A stretch of DNA of 64,000 bases from Mucilaginibacter auburnensis (lineage in GTDB: Bacteria > Bacteroidota > Bacteroidia > Sphingobacteriales > Sphingobacteriaceae). The translations under genes were made by a program, and so were the position numbers. The stretch spans positions 1,550,001 to 1,614,000 of the forward strand of contig NZ_PGFJ01000001.1 of NCBI RefSeq assembly GCF_002797815.1, given 5' to 3'. Positions 54,409-63,199 of the stretch are shown piece by piece; within the stretch, counting starts at the first letter, position 1; each line of letters starts with the position of its first letter. The notes beneath the pieces are model-generated. The model ran no database searches. It saw only the letters and a program-made list of their open reading frames with translations, and was not told the origin of the DNA.

Positions 54409-54627
54409 AATTAACTATCCTCTCAATAACCCGAAAGAAGGCCAAACTTCTGAACACCTAACTGAGAACCTGATGTGATTTTTTGTCTGATGCATTTAGG
54501 CAAAGTTGACTTTGTGATTCCGGGAAGCTATTGCTTGTCAGTAAACCCACAACATAATTGCGCTGTTTGTTTTAAGCTGGCTACTTTTACTTAAACCATA
54601 CAATTTGTATTTAGTGAGGCATGCTCA

Positions 54628-55236
54628 TTAACGTTTTCTGGTATATTCTTTCAAACAGATGTCTTCACCAACGAATACTTTTTCCAAAGGAAAGTTGCTG
54701 CAGTTAACTTTACTGTTGATAATTGAAATTTGATATACATAATCTCCTTCAAACGCGGCATATGTAAAATGAATAATCTTATCAGGGGCTTCCCAATGAT
54801 AGACAGAAGGGCTGGTATTTGCCTGATTGATGGATATCTGGTAATCTTTGTACAGTGCATTGATGTTTTTTAATATCATGTCCTTTTGATCTTTTGGAGA
54901 TGTAAAAAATACGGACACACCAATAAGCTTATTGTTTGTACTAACTTTAAAGTCGCATTTGTATTTACTTACATCTATATCGCCTAATGAAACTTTAATG
55001 GCAGCATTTTCTTTTTTACTTATAACGCAATTAAATGCGATGATCCTGTCGTTGTTGTCTTTGATAGAGGTCTTGTAAAAACGGTTCTTACCCAACAGAA
55101 GAGTTGGGTTCTCCTTAAATGTAAGCTTGTCCAACCGAAAATTTTTCCCTCCCAAGGTTTGAGGGTTTTCCGGGTTGTGAGATTGACAGGCATAGGTATG
55201 AAAGATACACATAGCACAAATCAGAAGGTTTGTCAT
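54628..55236 (-). CDS. Lipoprotein, unknown function (accessory block)
   Basis: The 202-residue protein has a lipoprotein signal (LLICAMCIFHTYACQS, lipobox TYAC) and a mixed alpha/beta body containing LGDIDVSKYKCDFKVSTNN and GVSVFFTSPKDQKDMILKNI. No family is recognised. The ATG at 55236 was chosen because it directly precedes the signal; an alternative seven codons upstream exists. It is the last gene of the minus-strand arm of the block and sits behind a frameshifted four-helix membrane protein gene, mirroring the lipoprotein-membrane pair at 61964-63199. Confidence 0.65.
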   Translation of the reverse strand: MTNLLICAMCIFHTYACQSHNPENPQTLGGKNFRLDKLTFKENPTLLLGKNRFYKTSIKDNNDRIIAFNCVISKKENAAIKVSLGDIDVSKYKCDFKVSTNNKLIGVSVFFTSPKDQKDMILKNINALYKDYQISINQANTSPSVYHWEAPDKIIHFTYAAFEGDYVYQISIINSKVNCSNFPLEKVFVGEDICLKEYTRKR

Positions 55237-55717
55237 TTTTTTTATTAGTAGCTGCAAGTAAAATTATATCAATTGTAACGTGAAAGATAAACTGCTCTGA
55301 ACCTGAAAAACAATAATGTTGTAATACATGGTACGCTATTGCAACATAAAAAGCCTTTGTCATAACGTCGGTGTGGTGTCCATTTGCTAACCTGTCTATG
55401 ATCATAATAACCAGGAAAATGAGGGGAAGTCCTGAAAAACTAAGCCAGGAAAGAACCAGGTGACTTCTTACACTTTCTGTCAGATTCAAGAGTATGGATG
55501 TCGTGCAAAGCATAGTCGCCACCAGAAACAACAAAGAAAATCCGAGGTTTAGGAGTATATCCAGCCAGTTCAGTATAGTTGCCGATAGGCCTTCCCCTTT
55601 GTGAGTTATATCTAAAATGGCGATCCGGTAGGCAATGTAAATTGCAATACATAACAATATGTTTATCTTCCAGTATTTAATTATAATAGATCTTATATTG
55701 ATCATCGGTGTTTCCAT
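55115..55717 (-). CDS. Four-helix membrane protein, C-terminus apparently frameshifted
   Basis: The open frame gives 200 residues with four hydrophobic helices in the first 140: YWKINILLCIAIYIAYRIAI, LLNLGFSLLFLVATMLCTTS, SWLSFSGLPLIFLVIMIIDR and VMTKAFYVAIAY. It is a clear paralogue of the protein at 62732 (shared IAYRIAI, LNLGFSL, SWL.FSG.P, IMTKA...AIAY). After AIAY the match is lost, but resumes in another frame as PCITTLLFFRFRAVYLS against PLITTWSFLEFRRGYLL. One missing base at about 55331-55333 explains this; the corrected gene would end near 55269 (149 residues), not overlapping the next gene as the present frame does (by 122 bp). Confidence 0.6.
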   Translation of the reverse strand: METPMINIRSIIIKYWKINILLCIAIYIAYRIAILDITHKGEGLSATILNWLDILLNLGFSLLFLVATMLCTTSILLNLTESVRSHLVLSWLSFSGLPLIFLVIMIIDRLANGHHTDVMTKAFYVAIAYHVLQHYCFSGSEQFIFHVTIDIILLAATNKKNDKPSDLCYVYLSYLCLSISQPGKPSNLGREKFSVGQAYI

Positions 55718-55813
55718 TTAACTGTAAACTTTCCCACATACTTATTGTTTCTGTCAGTATCGGGTTTGGGCAGATAATTTTCATGTGTATATCACAAAAC
55801 TGATTGATATAGA

Positions 55814-56422
55814 TCACACTGAAATAACGGAAAAAATATTTGATATAATCTCTAAGACGGTTTCATTTACATCGAGCGTAAAATGATATCGATCAAATTC
55901 AGTACTTTCACACACTATGGTTTGAATTTCTAAATGCACTTTTGCGAGTCTGATCTTTCTAAAAGGTTTCTGCTTGATCAGGAAAAGGCCATCCGGCTCG
56001 TTTACTAAACGTAGAGAATCAATGAGTTGATATTTATTTTTCTGCAGGATGTTTTTGTAAATGTAGAAGGCTTTAATAATTCCATTTTTAAAGATCAACT
56101 CTATAGTGTCAAGGTCGCTTGAAGATTGACGTATCGGTTGATGAAAATCAGTAATGATGTCGAAAAAAAGATTTTCTAATGCTGTCGAGCCGATTAGTTC
56201 AATGTCAATTTCCTCCCCTTTATATTCGGCCGAAAACACGAGTTTATTTTTTTCTCTTTGGGCGTTCTTAATCGGGATCAAGTCCTCCTCTCCCTGCTGA
56301 TTAAGATCTAATTTAAATGATGATGACTGATATACAAATCTTAAGTCTGTAAATAAAGAAATCTGATTCAGTGCAGGATCATATTTAAAAGCGGACTCTT
56401 TTACTCTTATTTTTTTTATCAT
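55814..56422 (-). CDS. Hypothetical soluble protein (202 aa)
   Basis: The protein has no signal peptide or membrane helix. It contains DLRFVYQSSSFKLDLNQQGE, LENLFFDIITDFHQPIRQSS and a C-terminal LDVNETVLEIISNIFSVIS helix. It seems to be a mixed alpha/beta cytosolic protein. I do not recognise a family. It lies in the minus-strand arm of the accessory block between a lipoprotein gene (70 nt upstream) and the frameshifted membrane protein gene (97 nt downstream). Confidence 0.6.
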   Translation of the reverse strand: MIKKIRVKESAFKYDPALNQISLFTDLRFVYQSSSFKLDLNQQGEEDLIPIKNAQREKNKLVFSAEYKGEEIDIELIGSTALENLFFDIITDFHQPIRQSSSDLDTIELIFKNGIIKAFYIYKNILQKNKYQLIDSLRLVNEPDGLFLIKQKPFRKIRLAKVHLEIQTIVCESTEFDRYHFTLDVNETVLEIISNIFSVISV

Positions 56423-56491
56423 ATCAATCCCTTAATCGTGTAATTAAGCTTCAATAATTTACATGCCTTACTAAGCTTTGCTCAAAAGCTA

Positions 56492-57400
56492 CTAATTTTT
56501 TCTTACGAACTTTCCTGTGTTGTTTAATTGATAAGTAGCTGTCAATATTTTTGTGTTTTCATCCTGAGTAAACAGTGATATTTTATATGATCTATCCATT
56601 GAAAAAACTGTTTGTTCGGTTTCTGCTCCATTGCTGTTTGCAATTTCTAACCCATCAATAAATCTTGTTCCTTTAAATGTTACCAGATATAATAGGTCAC
56701 TATCGCCGCTGACGTTATTGATCAGATAAAGCTGAAAATCTCCATTTGATGGAAGTTTAGCACTTGCATCTACGCTTAGTTGATAATGTTCGTTAAAATT
56801 GTTTTTTATATACTCTTCCGTGGAGGTGGACATTTTAACCTTTTTACTGAAGTTGTCATAATTTAATGGTAAAATATCTGACGCATTCATGATCGAATCG
56901 GTTTGTTGGGCTTTATTCAATTGCCGGGAATTTTGCAACCTATTCAGGATGCATTTTTCGGGGGCATAGTAAGTACCGGTAGGAATTTTTACAATTTCCC
57001 AAACCAAACTGTTATCTGTTAATTTAATACTGCAAATCCCGTAGCCTGAATTAAAGAAGCTTTTGAATTTTCCGGTGTATATTTTCCTGCCGGGGTCAAA
57101 TGCTGCTTTAATATTTGCGTTCTCATTAAAATCACAGTCCAGTTTTTGTCCATTATTATAAACGGCGCAGTACTGTGCTAACAAAGAGTCTTCGGTCAAC
57201 TTTAGTATTTTGATCGTAAATTCCTGGCGCTGATTTTCAGATCGCCAACGCCAGCTTTCAGGTGCAGTAAATGATTTTGAACTAAAAGATTTATTCATAG
57301 CCGTTGCCGTGTCATCAACCTTCTTATTCTGCGGCGTTCTTTGTTGACAGGCACCTAAAACTAATACTGTAATAAGTAAAGAAAAACACATGTTACGCAT
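56492..57400 (-). CDS. Lipoprotein, unknown function (accessory block)
   Basis: The 302-residue protein has a lipoprotein signal (SLLITVLVLGACQQ) and a two-part body: residues about 45-155 (WRWRSENQRQEFTIKILKL; LAQYCAVYNNGQKLDCDF; YGICSIKLTDNSLVWEIVKI) resemble a beta-sandwich, and residues about 190-300 form a second beta-rich part (SGDSDLLYLVTFKGTRFIDG). No named family. A soluble helical gene lies 99 nt upstream. Confidence 0.65.
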   Translation of the reverse strand: MRNMCFSLLITVLVLGACQQRTPQNKKVDDTATAMNKSFSSKSFTAPESWRWRSENQRQEFTIKILKLTEDSLLAQYCAVYNNGQKLDCDFNENANIKAAFDPGRKIYTGKFKSFFNSGYGICSIKLTDNSLVWEIVKIPTGTYYAPEKCILNRLQNSRQLNKAQQTDSIMNASDILPLNYDNFSKKVKMSTSTEEYIKNNFNEHYQLSVDASAKLPSNGDFQLYLINNVSGDSDLLYLVTFKGTRFIDGLEIANSNGAETEQTVFSMDRSYKISLFTQDENTKILTATYQLNNTGKFVRKN

Positions 57401-57499
57401 ATTCCAAAGTATTACTTTTTATCAAAATAAGGATGCGTTTGCAGATTTCACGCAGCCAACATAGTTGCAGGTATTCCGATAAAGCTCCCCGCTAAAACT

Positions 57500-58075
57500 T
57501 CATATCTTAACTTCATAACTATTTATTAATTCCTGAAATAGTTCCTTAGATAAATCTTGATCACTAATTTGTTTTATTATTTCCCGTTGATCAGCGTATT
57601 CCTTTTCCAAGAAAGTCGTTACATATTCCCAGGTGTCTCCTGGTAGATTCTGCCTATAAAAATTCTCAGATCTTATGATATTGATTATTTCTTCGAGATT
57701 CATCAGAACCTCATTGATCAGGCCGGCATCTCTGCTTTCACAAAACTCAGCAATAGAAGTACACATTAAGGCGATTTGAGTTGCAATAGTAGCATATGCT
57801 GTAGTATATTCTTCATAAGAAGGTGCCAACTTGTAGAGCGAGCTTAAGTCTACGCTAAAATTATTCCGGGCTGAAAATATGATATCTACGCACTCTTCAT
57901 AAAGCTTATTGATCACCCTTGATGCATTTTTAAATCTTAAGGCGTAACTGAAATCATCATTTGCAATTTCCATTTCGAAAAGTGTGTATAGATGCCGTGT
58001 TCTTCCCAAGCATGTTGTTAAAAATGAAAATTGATCATCGAAAGTCTGATCTTTAATAAGCTCTGAATTATTCAT
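57500..58075 (-). CDS. Helical cytosolic protein, possibly DUF416-like
   Basis: The 191-residue, all-helical protein has a leading FSFLTTCLGRTRHLYTLFE, then RVINKLYEECVDIIFSARNN, PSYEEYTTAYATIATQIALM and TFLEKEYADQREIIKQISDQ. This order (F..C..R...Y..F, then a helix, then an acidic PS-E-Y-A segment, then a final helix with EKEYADQR) resembles DUF416 (E. coli YjaG), but the similarity is by eye only. No transmembrane or signal segment. Unknown function. Confidence 0.6.
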   Translation of the reverse strand: MNNSELIKDQTFDDQFSFLTTCLGRTRHLYTLFEMEIANDDFSYALRFKNASRVINKLYEECVDIIFSARNNFSVDLSSLYKLAPSYEEYTTAYATIATQIALMCTSIAEFCESRDAGLINEVLMNLEEIINIIRSENFYRQNLPGDTWEYVTTFLEKEYADQREIIKQISDQDLSKELFQELINSYEVKI

Positions 58076-58179
58076 TAAATTGATATAGTCTTAGTTACAC
58101 TAATTAAAATTTCCGTAATTTTTAAAATCTATTCTGCAATAGCTACTGGCTTTTCGGGAGAAAGTTGAATGTTGGTCAA

Positions 58180-59100
58180 TTAACGATTAACTTTCCGAAA
58201 TTTTCTATCGGCTTGTAATTGGTAAGTTACCGATGAACTTTCCACTTGCGGATCTTTTATATATCCTGTTATGTCGCCCTGCTCATTGTAGGTGTAGTGT
58301 TCAATATGATGTAATTTTAGTTTGATAATTCCTGTTTCTTCGATCCTAAAATCCCGATAGTATTCAACTTCAAAAATGAACCGACTGTCTAAAAGTAACG
58401 CATCTTGTAATTGACCTTCCTTATTGTAGCTGTTCAGTTGAATATTTAAAACAGGGCTGTCGTTCTCGCCGATTACATTGTAAACGATAATTTCGCAATC
58501 CGTCCCGGAAAGTTGAAATTTATCTGCTGTTAGATACCGGTTGCCCGGCTTTATCTCATATCCAAAAGGACTCTCCTTAAAATGTATTCCGGTATCAGTA
58601 CAAGTTTTGAGTTCATATCCCGAAGGAACTAACAAAGTGTATTCCCTGGTTTGCGGATTTTTCTTATAGAATTTTTGAAATTGTCGAGACGTGATTGGCC
58701 ATTTAATGCCTAATGACTTCGATTTGTCATCGTACCTGCTTTTTTCTTTTATTGCTGTTTCAGGCGAAAGGAAAACAGTGTCACGACCGCTTCCGAATCG
58801 TTCGCTCATCGTTTCACCCGAATGAATGACAATCGTTCTCGCGGTGTCAGGTCTGTATCCGTTCTTGGAAAAGGTGATATCATCAGAAACCTCACCATTA
58901 TCCTCAAAAACAAAGTATCCGTTTTTGTCAGACTTAACTTGTTGGCCGTGATATTTCACGATAACATCCTTTAATGGAATACGCTTTTCTTTGTCATAAA
59001 CGTAGCCTTTGTATTCCCGCTTTCCGCATGAACTAATTAAAATTAAGCAAGTTGTTAAAATATACAAGGTGTCGGAGAAGGGTTTCGCAAGTCTGTTCAT
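58180..59100 (-). CDS. Lipoprotein with carboxypeptidase-regulatory-like domain
   Basis: The 306-residue protein has a lipoprotein signal (LTTCLILISSCGK), then a carboxypeptidase-regulatory-like beta-sandwich (KGYVYDKEKRIPLKDVIVKY ... GYFVFEDNGE, residues about 30-95), and a beta-rich C-terminal part of unknown family. It lies 7 nt downstream of the next gene in the minus-strand operon, indicating co-transcription. Role unknown; surface or periplasmic placement is likely. Confidence 0.7.
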   Translation of the reverse strand: MNRLAKPFSDTLYILTTCLILISSCGKREYKGYVYDKEKRIPLKDVIVKYHGQQVKSDKNGYFVFEDNGEVSDDITFSKNGYRPDTARTIVIHSGETMSERFGSGRDTVFLSPETAIKEKSRYDDKSKSLGIKWPITSRQFQKFYKKNPQTREYTLLVPSGYELKTCTDTGIHFKESPFGYEIKPGNRYLTADKFQLSGTDCEIIVYNVIGENDSPVLNIQLNSYNKEGQLQDALLLDSRFIFEVEYYRDFRIEETGIIKLKLHHIEHYTYNEQGDITGYIKDPQVESSSVTYQLQADRKFRKVNR

Positions 59101-59107
59101 AAGTTTA

Positions 59108-59953
59108 TTATCTTTTCTCTGACGAGCGTAGCCAGATCAGGTGATTGTTTTTACTTATGCGGTAAACATCCTGCCACCAACGAGCGCCGCCACGGCAGGC
59201 GGTGTACAAAAGCTTTTCTTTGGGATTGAGCGTTACATCGCAAAGGCAGGAACATTTTGCGCGGGCATCCTCGCTTTCCTGCAATGCTTGGAAGCGTTTT
59301 GATGAGGGATCATACAGCCAGATGTTAAAGGTTTGATAAACGCCCATGCCGGCATCCGGAAGCGAAAAGGCAACGTCATCGTAACCGTCAAAATTGTAGT
59401 CTTTGATATAACATGACCTTCCTGCATCGGGTGCATCCATCGAAAGGAAGTTGGGTGTGATGACCTTGCCATCCGGATAAGTAAACATGAATTGATTATC
59501 TGCACTCGTCCAGGCAAAAGTTATGAGTACGTCGTGTAAAAGATATTTTTGAGTTTCGTCGTGTGAGTCATTTTTAGCATTTCCTGTCAATTTAAACCGC
59601 CTGCCATCTTTATTACGCATGTACCAGGCCTCTGTTATCCTGCCCGATTGTTCAACCAACCCATAGCTGCCCGTGATCTTTCCGTTCACCAATTCATCCC
59701 ACTCATAATAATAGCCTTCAGGCTGCTTGTTAGGGTTGGTAAGTACGCTTGTTGTGAATTTTTTAAGCCTTAAAGCTAAATAGGAAGTTTTGCCCTTATA
59801 CTGGACCAGGGCTGCTTTTCCTTCATCCGTACAATAAATCCGCAAGCTGAATGGTTTACGCTGATCAGCGGATGTTAAATCAAACGACTTGGCATTAGCG
59901 ATGGCTGTAAGCGCAACAAAATAAACTACAGCACTAAAAAATTTTCCAAACAT
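59108..59953 (-). CDS. Secreted XAC2610-like protein
   Basis: The 281-residue protein has a signal peptide (FFSAVVYFVALTAIANA) and in its second half DYNFDGYDDVAFSLPDAGMG, a calcium-binding-like DxNxDGxxD segment typical of XAC2610-related proteins, with NIWLYDPSSKRFQALQESED behind it. Late cysteines (KCSCLCDV) may form disulfides. The ATG at 59953 is used; an earlier in-frame TTG codon is unlikely to be the start. It lies in the same minus-strand operon as the genes at 58180 and 59981, with small gaps. Confidence 0.7.
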   Translation of the reverse strand: MFGKFFSAVVYFVALTAIANAKSFDLTSADQRKPFSLRIYCTDEGKAALVQYKGKTSYLALRLKKFTTSVLTNPNKQPEGYYYEWDELVNGKITGSYGLVEQSGRITEAWYMRNKDGRRFKLTGNAKNDSHDETQKYLLHDVLITFAWTSADNQFMFTYPDGKVITPNFLSMDAPDAGRSCYIKDYNFDGYDDVAFSLPDAGMGVYQTFNIWLYDPSSKRFQALQESEDARAKCSCLCDVTLNPKEKLLYTACRGGARWWQDVYRISKNNHLIWLRSSEKR

Positions 59954-59980
59954 GGTGAGCAATCAAATAGTGTTTTAAGT

Positions 59981-60715
59981 CTAACACGGAAACCACCAAT
60001 GCATAAAATATAGTTTTCCGTTCTTAATGAAAAGGTTAATGTGCCCGTCAGACACGTTGTCATCATCTTCTCTCAACTGCAACACCTGCAGTTTGCCCTC
60101 ACCGGCTACATCCATTATGCCGATATGTTTAGCAGCGTTAGGAAATATCCTACGCAGATCGGCCATTGTTGTATTTTTATTAAGTGTGTGGTTCTTAAAA
60201 ACTAAAAAATCGCCTTTTCCAAACCTTATCTCGTCAATAGCAACTTTACGCTGCGAACCTTCAAACCTCGAACCATTTTTATATAGATACTTCGCCTCAG
60301 GATCAACTGAACCGTCGGCTTCCTGAAAAATATTTGTGCAGGGTTCTATGTCGCTTAGTAGTTTCGAACTGTCCGGTTTACCGAGTACCGACGTAAACTC
60401 ATTTAAAGTGAAATAACGTTTTAGTTTGCCGTTAAAGAGGATATCTTTTTCAGCCATAACTTCTATGGCAGTGTTGCGGTTCTGAACTTTTTGACGATCC
60501 TGTAGGGATCGTGATATCTCTTGCTGAACCTGTATTGAGCTGTCTGGTGTCTGTTTAGTTTTTGTTGATGTATCAGCAGGATCACCACTGCAGGATACTA
60601 TGAACAAGCAAGACAGAAAGGTTAAATATATGCCTGGTAATTCACAAAAAGCTGCCAAGATGGGCCTCCGTTGAGATCCGGTACTTTCTTTCGCAAAAAA
60701 CCTAACTATGTGCAT
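59981..60715 (-). CDS. Lipoprotein, unknown function (head of minus arm)
   Basis: The 244-residue protein has an unusually long N-terminal region before the lipobox (LTFLSCLFIVSCSGD), so the real start may be downstream of the ATG at 60715, though no later ATG fits. The body has LKRYFTLNEFTSVLGKPDSS and a C-terminal GKLQVLQLREDDDNVSDGHI with a conserved-looking LYFMHWWFPC end. It is the first gene of the minus-strand arm and is divergent from the gene at 60853, with a perfect palindrome in between. Confidence 0.62.
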   Translation of the reverse strand: MHIVRFFAKESTGSQRRPILAAFCELPGIYLTFLSCLFIVSCSGDPADTSTKTKQTPDSSIQVQQEISRSLQDRQKVQNRNTAIEVMAEKDILFNGKLKRYFTLNEFTSVLGKPDSSKLLSDIEPCTNIFQEADGSVDPEAKYLYKNGSRFEGSQRKVAIDEIRFGKGDFLVFKNHTLNKNTTMADLRRIFPNAAKHIGIMDVAGEGKLQVLQLREDDDNVSDGHINLFIKNGKLYFMHWWFPC

Positions 60716-60742
60716 ACCGCCTGTAGTTATCTCTTCGTTATT

Positions 60743-60764
60743 TATATCACTGCATTGTGATATA
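60743..60764. promoter_or_regulatory. TetR-type operator candidate
   Basis: TATATCAC-N6-GTGATATA is a perfect 8+8 bp palindrome of 22 bp, 28 nt from the minus-strand gene start and 88 nt from the plus-strand gene start. The plus-strand genes lead to a TetR regulator at 63168. A looser TATATCA-N10-TGATATA copy lies at 55788-55811. Confidence 0.6.
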
Positions 60765-60852
60765 TTATGAACATTCTGCCTGCTAAAAAGTTTATACTAA
60801 TAGGCAAGGAATTGACTAAGCTGCTAAATATTTGCTTAAATAAGAAAGGATC

Positions 60853-61950
60853 ATGAAGATGTTATATGGATTTTGTACGGTTGCCATTATTGCCCTGTTG
60901 ACCTTCGTCGGTGTCCAGTTTTTCAAAAACCAGCAGACCATATCCGACGATCTGCCAACAGAATTTTCGCATTACACATCAATTGATAGTTCAAGTGTTA
61001 TCAAAGCCGGAAAAGTGTCAATGACACTGTTGCTGGAAAGCACGGAGGATATAAAGACCTTTTTAACGCCAAACAACGAGGTGATCGTCTATACGGTTCC
61101 GGAAAAAAAGACCAACTCGTTTTATAAGATCAGCAGGGACGGAGTTTTAATTGACTCTTTAACGCTAAAATGCAGACAGACAGATATTGCCTTTGTCAAA
61201 GGATATGTTATTGATAGAAAGTACCATCAATATTATAAATGGGGCTTTGACGGAAATAAAGAAGCTGTTAATATCCCCCTGCAAAACGAACGACTTGATT
61301 GGGATCTGAAAAAGCAACAGGAGCAACTTAAGGTTGTTAAGGAAAAATCTACAGCTGTGTATGTCGATTATGAAACTAAGACCCCGGAGCCTATTAAACC
61401 AGCGGCTGATGGTGAGATCCAGGCTGTACCAACCATGGAAACCTATACCGTCCTGACGTATTTTGTCAATGATGATTGCTTCCGTTTTTTTACGACATTG
61501 GATACAGACAAGGATTTTCCTTATTCGTATACAGAAAAATTGCTTTTAAACGATCTTTTTAAACGTATCAACACCAAAGTAAGTGGTAATAAAGAGATCA
61601 TAAAAGCACCTGAGATAAAGTACCGCTACTTTCAAAAGTTGAAATTAGAGAAAGTCCGCTTTTCAGGAGGCGGTGGTAATGCGGCGCCTTTTGATGTAAT
61701 GCTTTTTCACGGAAACCTTTTCACAGATGTGATATACAAAACGGACACATTAAAATTAAAGGAGTTTATGTACCTGGATCAGAAATGGCATCAGAGCAGC
61801 ATTGAAATAGATGGAAAGAATATAGGTACGCTTATGAAGAATAAAAAGCAGCCTCCGCATGATATTGATGCCTATATGTATTATACCAACCCGCAAATAG
61901 ACTATGCTCTATTTACAAACAATGATAAGAAGCTTTATTTGATCAAATAA
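60853..61950 (+). CDS. Membrane-anchored extracytoplasmic protein, unknown function
   Basis: The 365-residue protein has a single N-terminal hydrophobic helix (FCTVAIIALLTFVGVQFF) that looks like a signal anchor, then a long beta-rich part containing KKTNSFYKISRDGVLIDSLT, TYFVNDDCFRFFTTLDTDKD and DVMLFHGNLFTDVIYKTDTL. There is no lipobox. No family is recognised. It begins the plus-strand arm of the accessory block, followed after 13 nt by a lipoprotein gene. Confidence 0.65.
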   Translation: MKMLYGFCTVAIIALLTFVGVQFFKNQQTISDDLPTEFSHYTSIDSSSVIKAGKVSMTLLLESTEDIKTFLTPNNEVIVYTVPEKKTNSFYKISRDGVLIDSLTLKCRQTDIAFVKGYVIDRKYHQYYKWGFDGNKEAVNIPLQNERLDWDLKKQQEQLKVVKEKSTAVYVDYETKTPEPIKPAADGEIQAVPTMETYTVLTYFVNDDCFRFFTTLDTDKDFPYSYTEKLLLNDLFKRINTKVSGNKEIIKAPEIKYRYFQKLKLEKVRFSGGGGNAAPFDVMLFHGNLFTDVIYKTDTLKLKEFMYLDQKWHQSSIEIDGKNIGTLMKNKKQPPHDIDAYMYYTNPQIDYALFTNNDKKLYLIK

Positions 61951-61963
61951 CTCATATTAAACG

Positions 61964-62692
61964 ATGAATAGAACGTTAATTAAGCTCATCATATTGAACT
62001 GTTGCATGCTTTCAGCATGTGATCTAAAAACAAGCGAGCAAAAAAAATTAACCAGATCAGATACAATTGTAAAACAAAGCCACACTCCTAAGACCAGGAG
62101 CGAACAACATACGCACATAGACCAAATGACCTTTGTTGAGTATCTCGATGATGGCGATTATTTTCAGATCCTGGCGAGAAAGGGAGATAGTATATTCAGT
62201 TTCATTAACGACATAGATGACAACAGAAATATAAACCGGGGAGATCTGGTACAGGTAAAATGGAAAAGAGACTCCATCACTGTTCCCGGCGATAATGAGT
62301 CCAAAATGCCGGCGGATATATTACTTGACCTGAAAAAAGCAGCCGACGGACCAGTTTCTCGGTTTAGAAAAACCTATGGCAGGAAGCTGAAATATACATG
62401 GGCTACCAATGAAGAATTTACTTCATCCTATCTGGATAAAGTTTACTTGATAGTGGAGTATTATTTAACCCAAACCAAAAATCCTCTATTGCAACTCGCT
62501 ATTAAAAATAAAGACGAAGTGACTTATTCCATTGAATCAAAAACAAGGGACGATCACGGTTACAAGGTGATCGGCATTGCCCCGGTAGGACCAAACGGAG
62601 CTAGTATCGTTCAATGGTTGTACGTTGATGAAGAATCTGATAAACTGTACGAGTATAATCTGCCAGCGGACAAATTGGTCGCGCTTAAATGA
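61964..62692 (+). CDS. Lipoprotein, unknown function (plus arm)
   Basis: The 242-residue protein has a lipoprotein signal (LIILNCCMLSACDL), then a body with MTFVEYLDDGDYFQILARKG, RNINRGDLVQVKWKRDSITV and SRFRKTYGRKLKYTWATNEE. A polar linker follows the lipid anchor. No family is recognised. It sits between the anchored protein (13 nt upstream) and the four-helix membrane protein (39 nt downstream), the same lipoprotein/membrane-protein pairing as at 54628-55717. Confidence 0.65.
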   Translation: MNRTLIKLIILNCCMLSACDLKTSEQKKLTRSDTIVKQSHTPKTRSEQHTHIDQMTFVEYLDDGDYFQILARKGDSIFSFINDIDDNRNINRGDLVQVKWKRDSITVPGDNESKMPADILLDLKKAADGPVSRFRKTYGRKLKYTWATNEEFTSSYLDKVYLIVEYYLTQTKNPLLQLAIKNKDEVTYSIESKTRDDHGYKVIGIAPVGPNGASIVQWLYVDEESDKLYEYNLPADKLVALK

Positions 62693-62731
62693 AACACTTA
62701 AAGCAAACAGATTAAGCTAAAAATATTGATC

Positions 62732-63199
62732 ATGGATGTTAACGGTCTTGTATTTAAATATTGGTTACTCAACGTAATGTTAGCTGTCATGGTTTACTTA
62801 GCTTACAGAATTGCCATTGTAAATACATCAGACACTGGCGAAGGCGTATCATTTATTTTAAACGTCCTGGAAATTTTGTTGAACCTTGGTTTCTCGTTGT
62901 TTTACCTTGCAGCAATGGTACTCGGTTCTTTTGCCATCTTTTTGAACCGTTTCAAAAAGATAAGAGATAATTACTTTGTATCATGGCTTACTTTTTCCGG
63001 AGCGCCGGTACTGATAGCAGTAATGTTGATCATTACAATAGCGGATAGTTACCATAGCGGCATTATGACAAAAGCTACGATCGCTGCCATAGCATATCCA
63101 TTGATCACAACCTGGTCCTTTCTGGAATTCAGAAGAGGATACCTCCTTAAAACCAAAGCTCAAGTAAATGACAAGAAAGATCACCAACGGCCCCGTTAG
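62732..63199 (+). CDS. Four-helix membrane protein, intact paralogue
   Basis: The 155-residue protein has four hydrophobic helices: KYWLLNVMLAVMVYLAYRIA, EILLNLGFSLFYLAAMVLGS, TFSGAPVLIAVMLIITIADS and IMTKATIAAIAYPLITTWSF, ending in a polar tail. It is the intact counterpart of the gene at 55115. The ATG at 62732 is preferred to an in-frame TTG two codons upstream. It overlaps the TetR gene by 32 bp. Function unknown. Confidence 0.7.
   Translation: MDVNGLVFKYWLLNVMLAVMVYLAYRIAIVNTSDTGEGVSFILNVLEILLNLGFSLFYLAAMVLGSFAIFLNRFKKIRDNYFVSWLTFSGAPVLIAVMLIITIADSYHSGIMTKATIAAIAYPLITTWSFLEFRRGYLLKTKAQVNDKKDHQRPR

Noticed and set aside
54491..54598. 34-codon frame (from ATG in the gap after the tRNA, MHLGKVDFVIPGSYC...) as an integrase or transposase remnant
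   Set aside because: Too short and without any recognisable family motif; could not be tied to a mobile element.
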